Assembly: GCF_025399895.1 (NCBI RefSeq)
Contig: NZ_JAODUA010000028.1
Span: 1 to 58,488, forward strand
DNA from: Streptomyces sp. ASQP_92
GTDB lineage: Bacteria > Actinomycetota > Actinomycetes > Streptomycetales > Streptomycetaceae
Direction: 5' to 3'
Length of the DNA: 58,488 bases
Shown piece after piece: positions 50,241-58,488 of the stretch (positions are counted from its first letter, which is position 1; every line of letters starts with the position of its first letter). A program made the translations under genes and the position numbers. A model generated the notes under the pieces. The model ran no database searches. It saw only the letters and a program-made list of their open reading frames with translations, and was not told where the DNA came from.

Positions 50241-51713
50241 TCACGGCGCAGTGGTATGACTCGTACCTCCTGCCGGTTCCTCGATCGGGTTGGTCGCGGG
50301 TGTGCGGCGGGCGAGGGCGAGGCTGGTCAGGGCCGTGATCGCCATCGCGGCGATGCCGACCAGCGCCGCCGTGGTGTAGGCATTGTCGTCGGGGAAGAGG
50401 TGGCCGGGACCGGTGTCCGTGGCGAGGATCAGGCCGCCGATGGCGCTGCCCAGGGAGTATCCGACGCTGCGGACGACGTAGTTGAAGCTCATGGCGCTCG
50501 ACGTCTCGCTCCTGGGCGTGACGGCCAGGATGACGCCGGGCATGGCGGCCGTGAAGCTGCCGACGCCGAAGCCGAGCACGCCCATCGCCACGAACAGTTC
50601 GGCCAGGTCCGACCGGGCCGCCGCGAACAGGGCGAACCCGCAGCCGACCACGACGGCGCTGCCGGCCAGGAGCAGGGGATCGGCGATCCGCGTCCGGGCC
50701 CGCGGCGTGAGCTTGCCCGCGACGTACCCCAGCGCGGAGAACGGGATGAGGACCAGCCCGGCGACGAAGGTGGTCAACCCGAAGCCGTAGCCGGCACTGT
50801 GCGGCGTCTGCGCGTACCGGGTGATGAGCGTGAGCAGGAGATACATGCCGACTCCGCCGACGAACATGGCGAGGTTCGCTCCGGCGACCGCCGGGTGCCG
50901 CACCGCCCGCACATCGACCAGGGGCGTCGTGCTGCGCATTTCGATGACGGCCCATACGCAGAGCAGCACCACCGCGACGACGGCGAGGCCCACTGCCACG
51001 GCGAGGTGTTGACTCCAGAGAGTCCGTTCGCCGACGAGGAACAGCACCAGGAGCAGCGCGGCGGCCAGGACGAGTGCGCCTGCCACGTCCACGTGGGCGG
51101 AGCGGCCTTCGGGAGCTTCGGGCATGGAGCGCCACGCGGTCAGGAGGGCGGCGGCGGTGACGACCAGGCCGAGGCCATAGGCGGCCCGTACCCCGCCGAG
51201 GTCGGCGACCAATGCGGCCAGCGGGTAGCCGACGCCGGCCCCGATGATGGAGACCACCGAGATCAGGGCGATCGCGGCCGCGCTGCGCTCCTCGGGGAGG
51301 TGATCACGGGCCACGCCCATCATCAGCGGTGTCAGGCCGAGCCCGACGCCCTGGGCCGCCCTGCCGGCCAGCAGCCATCCGAACGGCAGCGGTAGCACGG
51401 TGAGCGCGCTGCCGGCGACGACGACCGCCAGCGTGGCGAGGATCGTGGCTCGTCGGTGTGGACCGGCTCCGAGCCGGCCCAGGACCGGCGTGGCGACGGC
51501 GCCGCTGAGCAGCGCGACAGTCAGCGTCCACTGCGCGCTGTCGAGCGAGACGTGGAACGAGGTCGCCACGCTGGTGATGAGCGGTGCCCCCACGCTGGCG
51601 ACCGCCGCCACGACCAGAGCGATGAACATCAGGGCAGGGACCAGCAGCCGCGCCTCCGAACGCGCCACCGGTAACGCCTTCACCTCGACCCCGCCGACCG
51701 GCTGCTCGGTCAC
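50241..51713 (-). CDS. MFS drug transporter (DHA2-like, 14 helices)
   Basis: 490 residues from GTG 51713, overlapping the marR stop (GTGA). About 14 hydrophobic segments. VALLSGAVATPVLGRLGAGP and LAGRAAQGVGLGLTPLMMGV are the usual motif regions of multidrug proton antiporters, and LGFGVGSFTAAMPGVIL corresponds to the later G-rich motif. With the upstream MarR gene it forms a resistance-type operon. Confidence 0.9.
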   Translation of the reverse strand: MTEQPVGGVEVKALPVARSEARLLVPALMFIALVVAAVASVGAPLITSVATSFHVSLDSAQWTLTVALLSGAVATPVLGRLGAGPHRRATILATLAVVVAGSALTVLPLPFGWLLAGRAAQGVGLGLTPLMMGVARDHLPEERSAAAIALISVVSIIGAGVGYPLAALVADLGGVRAAYGLGLVVTAAALLTAWRSMPEAPEGRSAHVDVAGALVLAAALLLVLFLVGERTLWSQHLAVAVGLAVVAVVLLCVWAVIEMRSTTPLVDVRAVRHPAVAGANLAMFVGGVGMYLLLTLITRYAQTPHSAGYGFGLTTFVAGLVLIPFSALGYVAGKLTPRARTRIADPLLLAGSAVVVGCGFALFAAARSDLAELFVAMGVLGFGVGSFTAAMPGVILAVTPRSETSSAMSFNYVVRSVGYSLGSAIGGLILATDTGPGHLFPDDNAYTTAALVGIAAMAITALTSLALARRTPATNPIEEPAGGTSHTTAP

Positions 51714-52168
51714 CGCCTCGGCCCTTCGCGTTCCTGGCTTTCGAGCTCCGCCAGATGCTTCAGCGCCGGAAGGGCCGCCACCAGCGCCTCGACCTCGTCG
51801 CCGGTGAGCTCGCCGATCAACCGCTCGAACGCGTGGACGCCCGCCTGGCGCCGCGTCCGGACATAGGAGGCGCCGGCCTCGGTCAGGCACACCAGCGTGA
51901 CCCGCTTGTCGGACGCATCGCCCCGCCGCTCGACCAGGCCGGACTCCTCCATCACCCGGACCAGGGCGGTCATCGCGGGCTGGGTGACGCCCTGGACCGC
52001 GGCCAGATCGGTGATGCGCCGCGGGCCGCTCCGGTCCAGGGTGGCCAGAGTGGCGGCGGACGTCAGGCTCATATCCCGGGGCAGGCGTCTCGCGGCCCTG
52101 GTCGCCAGGCCGTAGAGGGCTGCCCCGATGGCGGCGAACGCATCTGGAGCGGTGTCTTGATGACCCAT
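51710..52168 (-). CDS. MarR family regulator
   Basis: A 152-residue winged-helix repressor: LTSAATLATLDRSGPRRITD, LAAVQGVTQPAMTALVRVME, the wing VERRGDASDKRVTLVCLTEA, and a C-terminal dimerisation helix. First gene of the marR-MFS operon. AT-rich sequence just upstream (52177-52215) probably contains its operator. Ligand unknown. Confidence 0.93.
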   Translation of the reverse strand: MGHQDTAPDAFAAIGAALYGLATRAARRLPRDMSLTSAATLATLDRSGPRRITDLAAVQGVTQPAMTALVRVMEESGLVERRGDASDKRVTLVCLTEAGASYVRTRRQAGVHAFERLIGELTGDEVEALVAALPALKHLAELESQEREGPRR

Positions 52169-52176
52169 GCCCGAAG

Positions 52177-52215
52177 CATAACATTTTTATATTCATGGTT
52201 TATGTAAGTGTTCAA
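52177..52215. promoter_or_regulatory. AT-rich promoter/operator of marR-MFS operon
   Basis: AACATTTTTATATTCATGG followed by TTTATGTAAGTGTTC, the most AT-rich stretch nearby. Outer inverted elements AACA/TGTT and ACAT/ATGT frame it. Confidence 0.5.
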
Positions 52216-52307
52216 CTGGGCGCGGACGGGGCGCCCCGTGGGCAGGCCGGCCCGCCGGATCCGGGTCAGCGCCAGGCCCAGCAGCCGGTCGGCGCCGTCG
52301 CCCTCCC

Positions 52308-52724
52308 CTCGGCGAGTCCCTCGAGCGCTATGCCCGCCCCGGCGTCGACTCGGTCGCCTGGCACGTCGCCGAACGCGACCCGGATGAGCGGGCGGCCCCC
52401 GCCCTGACCGAGGCCGCCACCCGGCTCCAGGACGGCGAACCGGGCGTCACCGAAGAGATCCGGGACGCCGCCGACCACTTCAGCGAGGAGCAGATGGACT
52501 CGATCACCCTGGAGATCGCGATGACCAACTTCTTCAACCGGATCAACCCCACGGTCCGGGAGCAGGCCGGCAAGACCTGGCGAGTCGGGCGGAGCGTCGT
52601 CCCCCGAGGCGGCACCTTCGGCTGGGGCCCGGCTGCGCGGCGGCAACATCAGACCCGGATTCCGTGGGGGCGGAATCCGTCACGGACATGTCCACCACAC
52701 AAAAGACCAGATCAGACCCCATGA
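52308..52724 (+). pseudogene. Carboxymuconolactone decarboxylase-like protein, N-terminally truncated
   Basis: The frame has no start. SVAWHVAERDPDERAAPALT leads into HFSEEQMDSITLEIAMTNFF then NRINPTVREQAGKTW, the C-terminal helices of carboxymuconolactone decarboxylase-like proteins. The CxxC-bearing part is missing and the last ~35 codons look random. Divergent from marR. Confidence 0.5.
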
Positions 52725-52855
52725 ATCACTGCTCAGCTGCCCGTAACCCGGGGCCGCTGGGACCTGCTCGTGATCCCGCCCGAAACCGACCCGCCGCCGC
52801 ACGCCTGACTAACACCGCCGCCATCCCCGGCAGCGTCCTGACCGCAGGCGTGCTG

Positions 52856-53068
52856 ATGGCCAACGAGGTCGCCGCCGAACACGAGATCCTCAACAGCCGG
52901 CAACCCGAGACCAGCTGGGAGACCGAAGGCGGCGCCTGCACGTGCCCCTCCGATATCCTCATGGGCCGTCCAGCTCCTGAACCCGCCGCCCACCACATCT
53001 GCATCGACCCGCTGCCCCCACTGTCTGACCGCTCCCCCGCGATCTGGCCCAGGGTTGCCATCAATTGA
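52856..53068 (+). CDS. Hypothetical protein or gene remnant
   Basis: 70 residues from ATG 52856 (GTG 52850 is also possible): MANEVAAEHEILNSRQPETS, ETEGGACTCPSDILMG, ending IWPRVAIN. The frame is open upstream (NTAAIPGSVLTAG). Contains CTC and another Cys. No family recognised and no ribosome-binding site. Confidence 0.3.
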   Translation: MANEVAAEHEILNSRQPETSWETEGGACTCPSDILMGRPAPEPAAHHICIDPLPPLSDRSPAIWPRVAIN

Positions 53069-53379
53069 CGACGACGCACTCCACCCGCTCTACCGGCGGC
53101 CGGCCGACCGCACCGGCCACGGTCTGCCCGAGGCCGACCCGGTCCGGAGCGGCACCACCCCGCCCCCGCACGACCGCCCACCGCCGCCTGGCGGCGCAGA
53201 CATACGTCGGCACCGAACCCTGCGTGTGGCGGCCCGAACCGCGAGATGACCGGTTCGGGACCGCCACACTCACATAGGGGAGCGAAGCGATTTCCCGGAC
53301 AAGAAGCTTATAAACACAGGCCTCGAGGCAGTGTCGGTCGGATCGATGGGGGCATTCGATGGCTCGGAGGTTGATAACT
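53069..53379. other. Intergenic, weak frames only
   Basis: About 310 bp. A frame ending YVGTEPCVWRPEPRDDRFGT (stop 53277) is open but starts with TTG and has a biased N-terminus; not called. Confidence 0.35.
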
Positions 53380-53541
53380 ATGGTTCCCCTGCTTCTCGTT
53401 CTTCTCCTGGCACTGATCCTCTTCGGCGCGGGCTTCGCGCTGAAGGCCCTGTGGTGGATCGCCGTCATCGTGCTCGTCGTCTGGCTGATCGGGTTCGTCG
53501 CCCGTCCCAAGGGAGGAAGCGGCCGCTGGTACCGCTGGTAG
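53380..53541 (+). CDS. Small hydrophobic membrane protein
   Basis: A 53-residue protein from ATG 53380, chosen because CGGAGG lies 9 nt upstream; ATG 53359 overlaps that site. Two transmembrane helices (VPLLLVLLLALILFGAGFAL; LWWIAVIVLVVWLIGFVA) and a basic tail ending GRWYRW. It belongs to a short protein type widely annotated as hydrophobic protein in Streptomyces; function unknown. A strong terminator follows. Confidence 0.75.
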   Translation: MVPLLLVLLLALILFGAGFALKALWWIAVIVLVVWLIGFVARPKGGSGRWYRW

Positions 53542-53567
53542 GCCGGCACAGCCGCAGTATCACCAAC

Positions 53568-53608
53568 CAGGTGGGTGCCCCGCGCAAGTAGCGCGGGGCA
53601 CCCACCTG
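53568..53608. terminator. 18-bp perfect terminator hairpin
   Basis: Arms CAGGTGGGTGCCCCGCGC (53568-53585) and complement (53591-53608), loop AAGTA, 27 bp after the hydrophobic-protein stop. Confidence 0.88.
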
Positions 53609-54150
53609 TTGGCATGTCCAGCCACGTTGGGAGATCGGCTCATCACACCCTTGATCACGGGTACGGGCTTCACGTGGCCGTGGCGCGGAATCCGCGCACG
53701 GGAACCGCGCCTCCAGGAAACCGCGCCACGGCCCACCCGGCCGAACGAGCCGTCAGCAGCGGCGCGGACACCCGGCCAACATTCGCCCACCCCCCAACCA
53801 CCGAGTATTCACCGGCACTGGCGGAGGCCAGCACCCTTCGGATGCCGGCCTCACGCACCTCATCGGGTCGGCACAACAGCGACCGTCGCGTCGAGCAGTG
53901 GCGACCCACGAGCGGAGAACGGCGATGCGGCCGTAGTTGTCACCCGGGGGCGGGGTGCCCTCGGTGTCGGCCTTCGCCAGCCGCGCCCACGCGCAGATAT
54001 GCAGACATTCAGCGGGTAACCAAACGCAGATACTGACACAGCATCAGCCAATGCAGCCCGTACGCCCGACGCTTGACCTATCCTGCGCGCCCCTGTGCGT
54101 GAGCACCCCGCTCACCCACGATGTTCGGTGACCCAGAGGCCGGCGGCCCG
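53609..54150. other. Intergenic, no supported gene
   Basis: About 540 bp. A minus-strand stretch at 53680-53870 (IRRVLASASAGEYSVVGGWA) is mildly protein-like but lacks a start with a ribosome-binding site. No hairpin beyond the one at 53568-53608. Confidence 0.35.
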
Positions 54151-54603
54151 TCAGCCGGCCAGAGCGAACTGCCGGGATTCCAGGAAGTGCCGCATGTCCT
54201 CAGGGGTACCGTCGAGGGCCTTGTTGCATGCGGCGCGGAGGGCGGCACTGATCCCCGGTGTGGCCAGGATGCGGGAGATGGCGACGCGGTCGTCTTCGGC
54301 TTGGGCGAGACGGTAGCCGGTGGTGATGAAGGCGCGGAGGGCTGCCGGGGTGTCGGCGTCCAGGGCTTTGCCGGCCTCCCGGATGACGGCTCTGTCTCCA
54401 TGCTGCTGGGCCTGGTAGAGGATGCGGAACACGGCGACACGGTCGTCGTCCTGCGAGGCGCTGCCCGTCCGCGTTGCGGGCACCGCCGACGCGGCCGCAC
54501 GCGTGTCGGCCGCCGAGCTGGCGGCGGATGCCGGAGTGGCCATGGCGAGCGCCGGTGCCAGGGTGGCGGCGGCGACGAGCAGGACGGCACGGGTGGAACG
54601 CAT
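54151..54603 (-). CDS. Secreted ALF-repeat protein
   Basis: 150 residues from ATG 54603 (AAGGAG 8 nt upstream). Signal peptide MRSTRAVLLVAAATLAPALA with an ASA-type cleavage site. The mature part carries short alanine/leucine-rich ALF repeats: DDRVAVFRILYQAQQHGDRA, KALDADTPAALRAFITTGYR, DDRVAISRILATPGISAALR and KALDGTPEDMRHFLESRQFA. Such repeats occur in exported Streptomyces proteins with putative protein-binding roles. Confidence 0.85.
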   Translation of the reverse strand: MRSTRAVLLVAAATLAPALAMATPASAASSAADTRAAASAVPATRTGSASQDDDRVAVFRILYQAQQHGDRAVIREAGKALDADTPAALRAFITTGYRLAQAEDDRVAISRILATPGISAALRAACNKALDGTPEDMRHFLESRQFALAG

Positions 54604-54933
54604 GGGGTGCTCCTTCAGGAGTGTGGGATGTGAACGTGCAGGTTCATGCTGCGACGTGACGATCATCCGCGTTCCCCGCCCGCCCTGTCATTGCCGGATC
54701 CGGACAGCAATTCGGCCCGCCCGCTGCCCGGCCCGTGACGGAGTGCGATACGGACCCCCGGACGCCTCAATCGGACGCTGCAGCGTAACTCCTTCGCAAT
54801 GTCCGTACTGCCCCAACTTTCGACAGCAGCGCTCCCCTACCGCGGCGAAGCGCTGCGCACAACAACGGAGCGGATCACCGCCCTGGCCCCTGCGTCGGAC
54901 AGCGGCCTACCTGTCGCAGGCGCATCTGCCGGT
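54604..54933. other. Intergenic, no supported gene
   Basis: About 330 bp containing the promoter of the ALF gene. The plus-strand frame MSVLPQLSTAALPYRGEAL from 54799 runs into the IS3 relic without a ribosome-binding site and is not called. Confidence 0.4.
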
Positions 54934-55252
54934 AAAAGGATCTACCCGCTCGTGAAAGAGCTGGCCACGGACGGAATCCCCGTCACGCTCTCGTGCAGGA
55001 TCCTGAAGCTTGCCCGCCAGCCGATCCGGCATGGCGGACCGGACCGCGTGGCGGATCTGCTGGGGCAATAACTGGTGGAGCGCCTTCGGCAAGAACCGCG
55101 ACAGGATCAAGAAGGCCGCCCCGCCGGTGCACGACGACCTCCTCCGCCGTGACTTCATCGCCACCGGCCCGAACCGGCTGCGGCTCACCGATCTCACCCA
55201 ATACGCCACCAGCGAAGACACGTTGTACCTCTGCGCAGTCACGGCAGACCCC
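54934..55252 (+). pseudogene. IS3-family OrfB remnant, frameshifted
   Basis: KRIYPLVKELATDGIPVTLS then CRILKLARQP (OrfB N-terminus) is followed in another frame by WWSAFGKNRDRIKKAAPPVH and DDLLRRDFIATGPNRLRLTD, the region around the first catalytic Asp of the DDE core. Internal deletion and frameshift. It abuts the broken topoisomerase gene. Confidence 0.65.
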
Positions 55253-55254
55253 GG

Positions 55255-55800
55255 GGTCCGCGACTGTCTGCGCGATTTCCCTGCCGTGCTTGCCCGTATA
55301 GGCGAACAGCACGGCGCCTGCCCGGCAGCGGGAGTGGTCGCGCCGCAGCGTGGTGAGACCGAAACTGTCGTTCAGTTCGGCGTAGCGGTCACTGCCGATG
55401 CGGAAGAAGCCCAGGTCCAACAGCCGTACCGCGGCAGCCAGCACACGCGGACGGGTCAGCCCCCGCTCATCCAGATGCCTCTCGGCGGTCTCCCGCACCC
55501 TGGGCAGGGCCTCGGCGACGTCGAGCACATGGCTGCGCTTGGCCTGCTCCTGCTGTGCACGGAACTGCGGGTGATATAGGTACTGGCGGCATCCGGCGGC
55601 GTCCGTGCCCACAGCCTGGAGGTGTCCGGTGGGCCGGGCGCAGATCCACACGTCAGACCAGGCCGGCGGAATGACCAGCCCCCGCACGCGGGCCAGCTCG
55701 GCGGGTCGCGCACCATGCGGAGCTGTCACGCCCGGCTGACAGCGCCATCCGGGTCGCCTCCCAGCGATGGCATGGCGGACCCGGGTGAGGTCCGCGGAGC
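55255..55800 (-). pseudogene. DNA topoisomerase IB, truncated
   Basis: LARVRGLVIPPAWSDVWICA, ATGRDA-like AVGTDAAGCRQYLYHPQFRA, LPRVRETAERHLDERGLTRP, VRLLDLGFFRIGSDRYAELN and FGLTTLRRDHSRC are the N-terminal lobe and start of the catalytic domain of poxvirus-like topoisomerase IB. The active-site Tyr region is lost where the IS3 relic begins (about 55255). The 5' end is also blurred. Confidence 0.65.
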
Positions 55801-55838
55801 GGAATTGGTCCCGCGTCACCAAGACGCACGCCGACGCG

Positions 55839-56957
55839 TCAGGAGGGCTGGACCTGGTCGAAGAGGGCAAGGGCTTCCGCGGGGTCCGCGCTCACCAGTC
55901 GTTCCAGACCCGCCGTCGTGATGCGCGCCCACTTGCCGGCCCGTACCCACATCCGTTCCTCGAAGGCGCGGACCGCATCGTCGAGACCGTCAGGACCCAG
56001 GGCGATGGCCTCGGCGAGTTCGGCGCCTTCCAGCATCGCGAGATTGGCGCCCGCGCCGAGCGGGGGCATGAGATGGGCGGCGTCACCCAGGAGCGTCACC
56101 CCGGGGACGTGCGTCCAGGTGTGGCAGACCGGCAGGACGTGGACGGGGCGGTGGGCGAAGGCCGTACCGTGGCGCAGCAGGTCGAGTGCGGGCGCGGCCC
56201 AGCCATCGAAGCGAGCCAGCAGATCCGCCCGCACGGCCTCGACGTCGGCCGGGTCCAAGTGCGTGTGCCAGTCGAGCGGTGCGCGGAACCGGGCATACAC
56301 CTTGATGTGCCCCCCGCTGTTGCGCTGGGCGACGAGGGAGCGGTGCGCGCCGTACAGGGCCACCGAGCCGTCCCCGACGAAGCAGGCGAGATCGGGGTGG
56401 CGGTTGTCGATGTCGTGGAGGGAGGTCTCCATCGCGGTGACGCCGGTGTAGTGCGGGGTCACCGGCGACACCGCCGAACGGGTCCGGGACCAGGCGCCGT
56501 CCGCGCCGATGACAAGGTCGAACGCCTCCTGTCGTCCGTCCTCGAAATGCACTGTGGCACCGCTTCGACCTCCCGGCACCACGCGTGTCACTCCCCGCCC
56601 CCACTGGATGTCGAGGGGGCCGAGCAGAAGGTCGCGTAGGTGCCCGCGGTCGATCTCTGGGTTGGCCCGCTCGTCGGGGCCGGGCCGCCAGTCGCGCAGC
56701 ACGGTTCCGTTCGGGTCAAGGATGCGCATGGCCTGCCCCTCGGGACGGGACAGCGCGTGGAACTCCGCCAACAACCCCGCCTTGTCCATGGCGAGTTGGC
56801 CCATCCCCTCATGGAGGTCGAGGGTGCCGCCGACGGGGCGGGCGTCGGGGGCGGGGTCGCGTTCGAACAGGGCGACGGGGATGCCGTGTCGGTGCAGGAC
56901 GCGGGCGAAGGTGAGACCGGCGGGGCCACCCCCGATCACTGCTATGCGGTGCCTCAT
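55839..56957 (-). CDS. FAD-dependent monooxygenase (TetX/aromatic hydroxylase-like)
   Basis: 372 residues from ATG 56957. The N-terminal FAD-binding motif is IAVIGGGPAGLTFARVL (GGGPAG at 9-14), the DG motif is FDLVIGADGAWSRTR and the second FAD motif is LLGDAAHLMPPLGAGANLAM. These proteins hydroxylate small aromatic or polyketide-like molecules, some inactivating antibiotics. No Shine-Dalgarno; the promoter overlaps the operator of the divergent TetR gene, so the message may be nearly leaderless. Confidence 0.92.
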   Translation of the reverse strand: MRHRIAVIGGGPAGLTFARVLHRHGIPVALFERDPAPDARPVGGTLDLHEGMGQLAMDKAGLLAEFHALSRPEGQAMRILDPNGTVLRDWRPGPDERANPEIDRGHLRDLLLGPLDIQWGRGVTRVVPGGRSGATVHFEDGRQEAFDLVIGADGAWSRTRSAVSPVTPHYTGVTAMETSLHDIDNRHPDLACFVGDGSVALYGAHRSLVAQRNSGGHIKVYARFRAPLDWHTHLDPADVEAVRADLLARFDGWAAPALDLLRHGTAFAHRPVHVLPVCHTWTHVPGVTLLGDAAHLMPPLGAGANLAMLEGAELAEAIALGPDGLDDAVRAFEERMWVRAGKWARITTAGLERLVSADPAEALALFDQVQPS

Positions 56958-56961
56958 GTCG

Positions 56962-56990
56962 ATACACTGTATTGATGCGATACGGCGTAT
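56962..56990. promoter_or_regulatory. Double palindromic operator
   Basis: ATACACTGTAT (56962-56972) and ATACGGCGTAT (56980-56990) are both exact 11-bp palindromes centred 18 bp apart, between the monooxygenase start and the TetR gene. A strong candidate site for the TetR repressor. Confidence 0.7.
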
Positions 56991-57082
56991 GGCAAGCCTT
57001 CGTCGCTTGCCACGGTGCAGGGGTGTCGCCGCAGGCGCGACGCGCCGCAACGGTGCACCGCGCGGCCACGTACGGTGTGCGC

Positions 57083-57778
57083 ATGACTGTGTGGGACCGC
57101 CCGGAGCCGCCGACTCGCCCCGTGCCGCTCGACCGGGAGCGAATCGTCGCCGCCGCCGTGGCACTGGCCGACGAGGGGGGCCTCGAAGCCGTGTCGGTGC
57201 GCAAGGTGGCGGCTCGCCTGGACGCCGGCCCGATGCGGCTCTACAGATTCGTCTCCTCCAAGGAGGAGCTGTTCGACCTCATGGTGAACGAAGTCCAGGC
57301 CGAGATCGTCCCCAAGGGGCAGCCGGAGGACTGGCGAGAGACGTTGCGCCTCCTGGCCCAGCGGACCAGACGGGCCGCCCTGCGTCACGAGTGGTTGGCC
57401 GATCTGCTCGGTGGACGTCCGGCCATGGGTCCGAACGGTCTCGCCGTCGCCGAGGCCACGCTTGCCGCCTTCGACGGCCTCGTGGAGGTGGACACCGCCA
57501 TGCGCGCGGTGGAGACCGTCAGCGCCTACTACATCGGCGCGATCAGGCGGGAGATCGCGAACCTGCGGGCCGAGCGCGCGACAGGTCTGTCCAAGGACGA
57601 CTGGCAGCGGGCGTCCGGCCCGCACTTGACGCGCATGCTGGCCACGGGCGACTTCCCGGCGCTGGCCAGAATGGTCCACGAGGGCACCCACGTGGACGCC
57701 GAGACATCCTTCGCGACCGGCCTGGAATGGATCCTCGACGCGGTGTCCGCCAAAATCGGGCCGTCACCGTCGGCATGA
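57083..57778 (+). CDS. TetR/AcrR family regulator (TetR_C-type)
   Basis: 231 residues from ATG 57083. The HTH is DRERIVAAAVALADEGGLEA with SVRKVAARLDAGPMRLYRFV, and the C-terminal ligand-binding domain is of the tetracycline-repressor C type (AAFDGLVEVDTAMRAVETVS). Divergent from the FAD monooxygenase, as in TetR/TetX-like pairs; it likely represses that gene and itself through the two palindromes. The inducer is unknown. Confidence 0.92.
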   Translation: MTVWDRPEPPTRPVPLDRERIVAAAVALADEGGLEAVSVRKVAARLDAGPMRLYRFVSSKEELFDLMVNEVQAEIVPKGQPEDWRETLRLLAQRTRRAALRHEWLADLLGGRPAMGPNGLAVAEATLAAFDGLVEVDTAMRAVETVSAYYIGAIRREIANLRAERATGLSKDDWQRASGPHLTRMLATGDFPALARMVHEGTHVDAETSFATGLEWILDAVSAKIGPSPSA

Positions 57779-57980
57779 CGATCTGCGGGAACGAGACCTC
57801 GTGACGCCACTCGCCGACGTGCGGCACATCCCGCGTCCCACCGCGGTCGGGCCCGCCGGCGACGGGAAGCGGCCAGCGGGCGGAAACCCGTCGTGCGGCA
57901 GCAGTTGGCAGATTCCCCGCACGTGACCGGCCAAGCAGATCGCCGCAGGCCATGCCGTGCCCAGCGGCGTGGGGCGGCGT

Positions 57981-58350
57981 CATGAATGGGCGCCCCGTGC
58001 TGATCGTCGACGCGGCGAGCGTCGTCGGATCCGTCCCCGGTGGCTGGTGGCTGGTGGCTGGTGGCTGGTGGCGCGATCGAAGGGCGCGGCCGAGCGGCTG
58101 CGGACCGCCTTGCCGAGCGGCATACGGACGAGGAGGTCGTCCTCGTCGTCGAGGGAGCGGCCCGGGACGCCGAGTCCGTGCCCGGGGTGCGGGTCGAGTC
58201 CGCGTCCGGTAGCGGGGATGACCTCATGGTCGAGCTGGCCGCCGCCCATGCCGACCGGCCCTGCACGGTCGTGACCGCCGCGAACTACGCGAACGCGTCA
58301 GGGCGTACGGCGCCGAGTGCGTCGGCCCTCGGACGGTGCGGCCCGTCTGA
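57981..58350 (+). pseudogene. NYN-domain-like protein, frameshifted
   Basis: ATG 57981 starts MNGRPVLIVDAASVVGSVPG then GWW. After a tandem repeat comes WRDR, then in another frame KGAAERLRTAL, in a third LAERHTDEEVVLVVEGAARD and ESASGSGDDLMVELAAAHAD, and finally RAYGAECVGPRTVRPV with stop at 58350. The DAASVVGSVP, GSGDD and AECVGPR blocks match a small Streptomyces NYN-like family. Several indels make it dead. Confidence 0.6.
58039..58071. repeat. 7-bp tandem repeat (GGTGGCT) x4.7
   Basis: GGTGGCT four times plus GGTGG, inside the NYN-like gene. The ancestral protein GGWWRDR would need only 1.7 copies, so three extra units (21 bp) were inserted. Confidence 0.9.
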
Positions 58351-58411
58351 GCATCGACTCCGACCGGCCGAGGGCCGCCCGGCCGCGCCTGGTGCTGGCC
58401 GCGCGGGGCGA

Positions 58412-58488
58412 TCACAGCAAGCGGTCCACCAGGGCGTCGACGTACTCCGGGGTGAGCGGGTCCATGCCGAACAAAACGCGGATGTACA
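58412..58488 (-). CDS. TetR family regulator, C-terminal end (runs off the window)
   Basis: Only the last 24 codons are inside the window: YIRVLFGMDPLTPEYVDALV then DRLL and TGA (58412-58414). The LTPEYVDALVDRLL ending is common in TetR-type regulators. Partial because of the window edge. Confidence 0.5.
   Translation of the reverse strand, partial: YIRVLFGMDPLTPEYVDALVDRLL

Noticed and set aside
50109..51395. 428-codon plus-strand open frame
   Set aside because: Antisense to the 14-helix MFS transporter; composition is Gly/Asp/Arg noise.
1..58488. tRNA and rRNA genes
   Set aside because: No cloverleaf-like or rRNA-like sequence was noticed by eye on either strand; a covariance-model scan would be needed to exclude them fully.

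Overview
This window reads as Streptomyces DNA. It is very GC-rich with strong third-position GC. GTG starts and ATGA/GTGA stop-start overlaps are common, and the gene families are typical of the genus (MmyB-type XRE, LAL regulator, SpoIIE-type phosphatase, ALF-repeat, DoxX, tap/tpg). An apparently intact tpg (telomere terminal protein) with the tail of a tap gene upstream points to a linear replicon. The many broken genes and mobile-element relics suit a chromosome arm or a linear plasmid. All assignments come from reading the sequence; no search was run.

Layout. 0-6 kb: MmyB-type regulator, integrase remnant, a NarL-type two-component pair divergent from an ABC-2 exporter, and a truncated STAS gene. 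6-15.5 kb: a mobile-element graveyard. It holds a DNA-ligase gene split by a ~1.9-kb insertion carrying a PadR-DUF1048 operon, an HNH-like gene, IS21 and IS110 relics, a truncated group II intron fused to a membrane-protein tail, DoxX/TetR and a broken tniQ. 15.5-20.3 kb: LysR/MDR-oxidoreductase pair, an AhpD-like gene and a dead phosphoesterase. 20.5-21.4 kb: tpg and tap remnant.

21.4-32.8 kb is the most interesting part, a candidate RiPP (ribosomally made, modified peptide) locus. A large LAL regulator faces a co-directional set: methyltransferase, a 29-aa peptide with good ribosome-binding site, a perfect 19-bp hairpin, a radical SAM/SPASM enzyme, an MFS exporter and a full-length LanB-type dehydratase. 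A Sir2 deacetylase follows. No LanC cyclase is visible, so an ordinary class I lanthipeptide route is not supported. The proposed logic is that the dehydratase acts on Thr, the radical SAM enzyme and methyltransferase add further changes, and the MFS protein exports the product.

33-58.5 kb: a sensor SpoIIE-type phosphatase, a second partial copy of the HNH-like gene next to a perfect 30-bp inverted repeat, a cold-shock gene, and a divergent pair (HTH-membrane sensor versus secreted propeller-nuclease). Then come several pseudogenes and IS relics (IS3, IS5, IS630), a DUF4190 protein, a truncated SGNH hydrolase, MarR/MFS, an ALF-repeat protein, a broken topoisomerase IB, a FAD monooxygenase/TetR pair with a double palindromic operator, a broken NYN-type gene carrying a 7-bp tandem repeat, and the 3' end of another TetR-type gene at the right edge.
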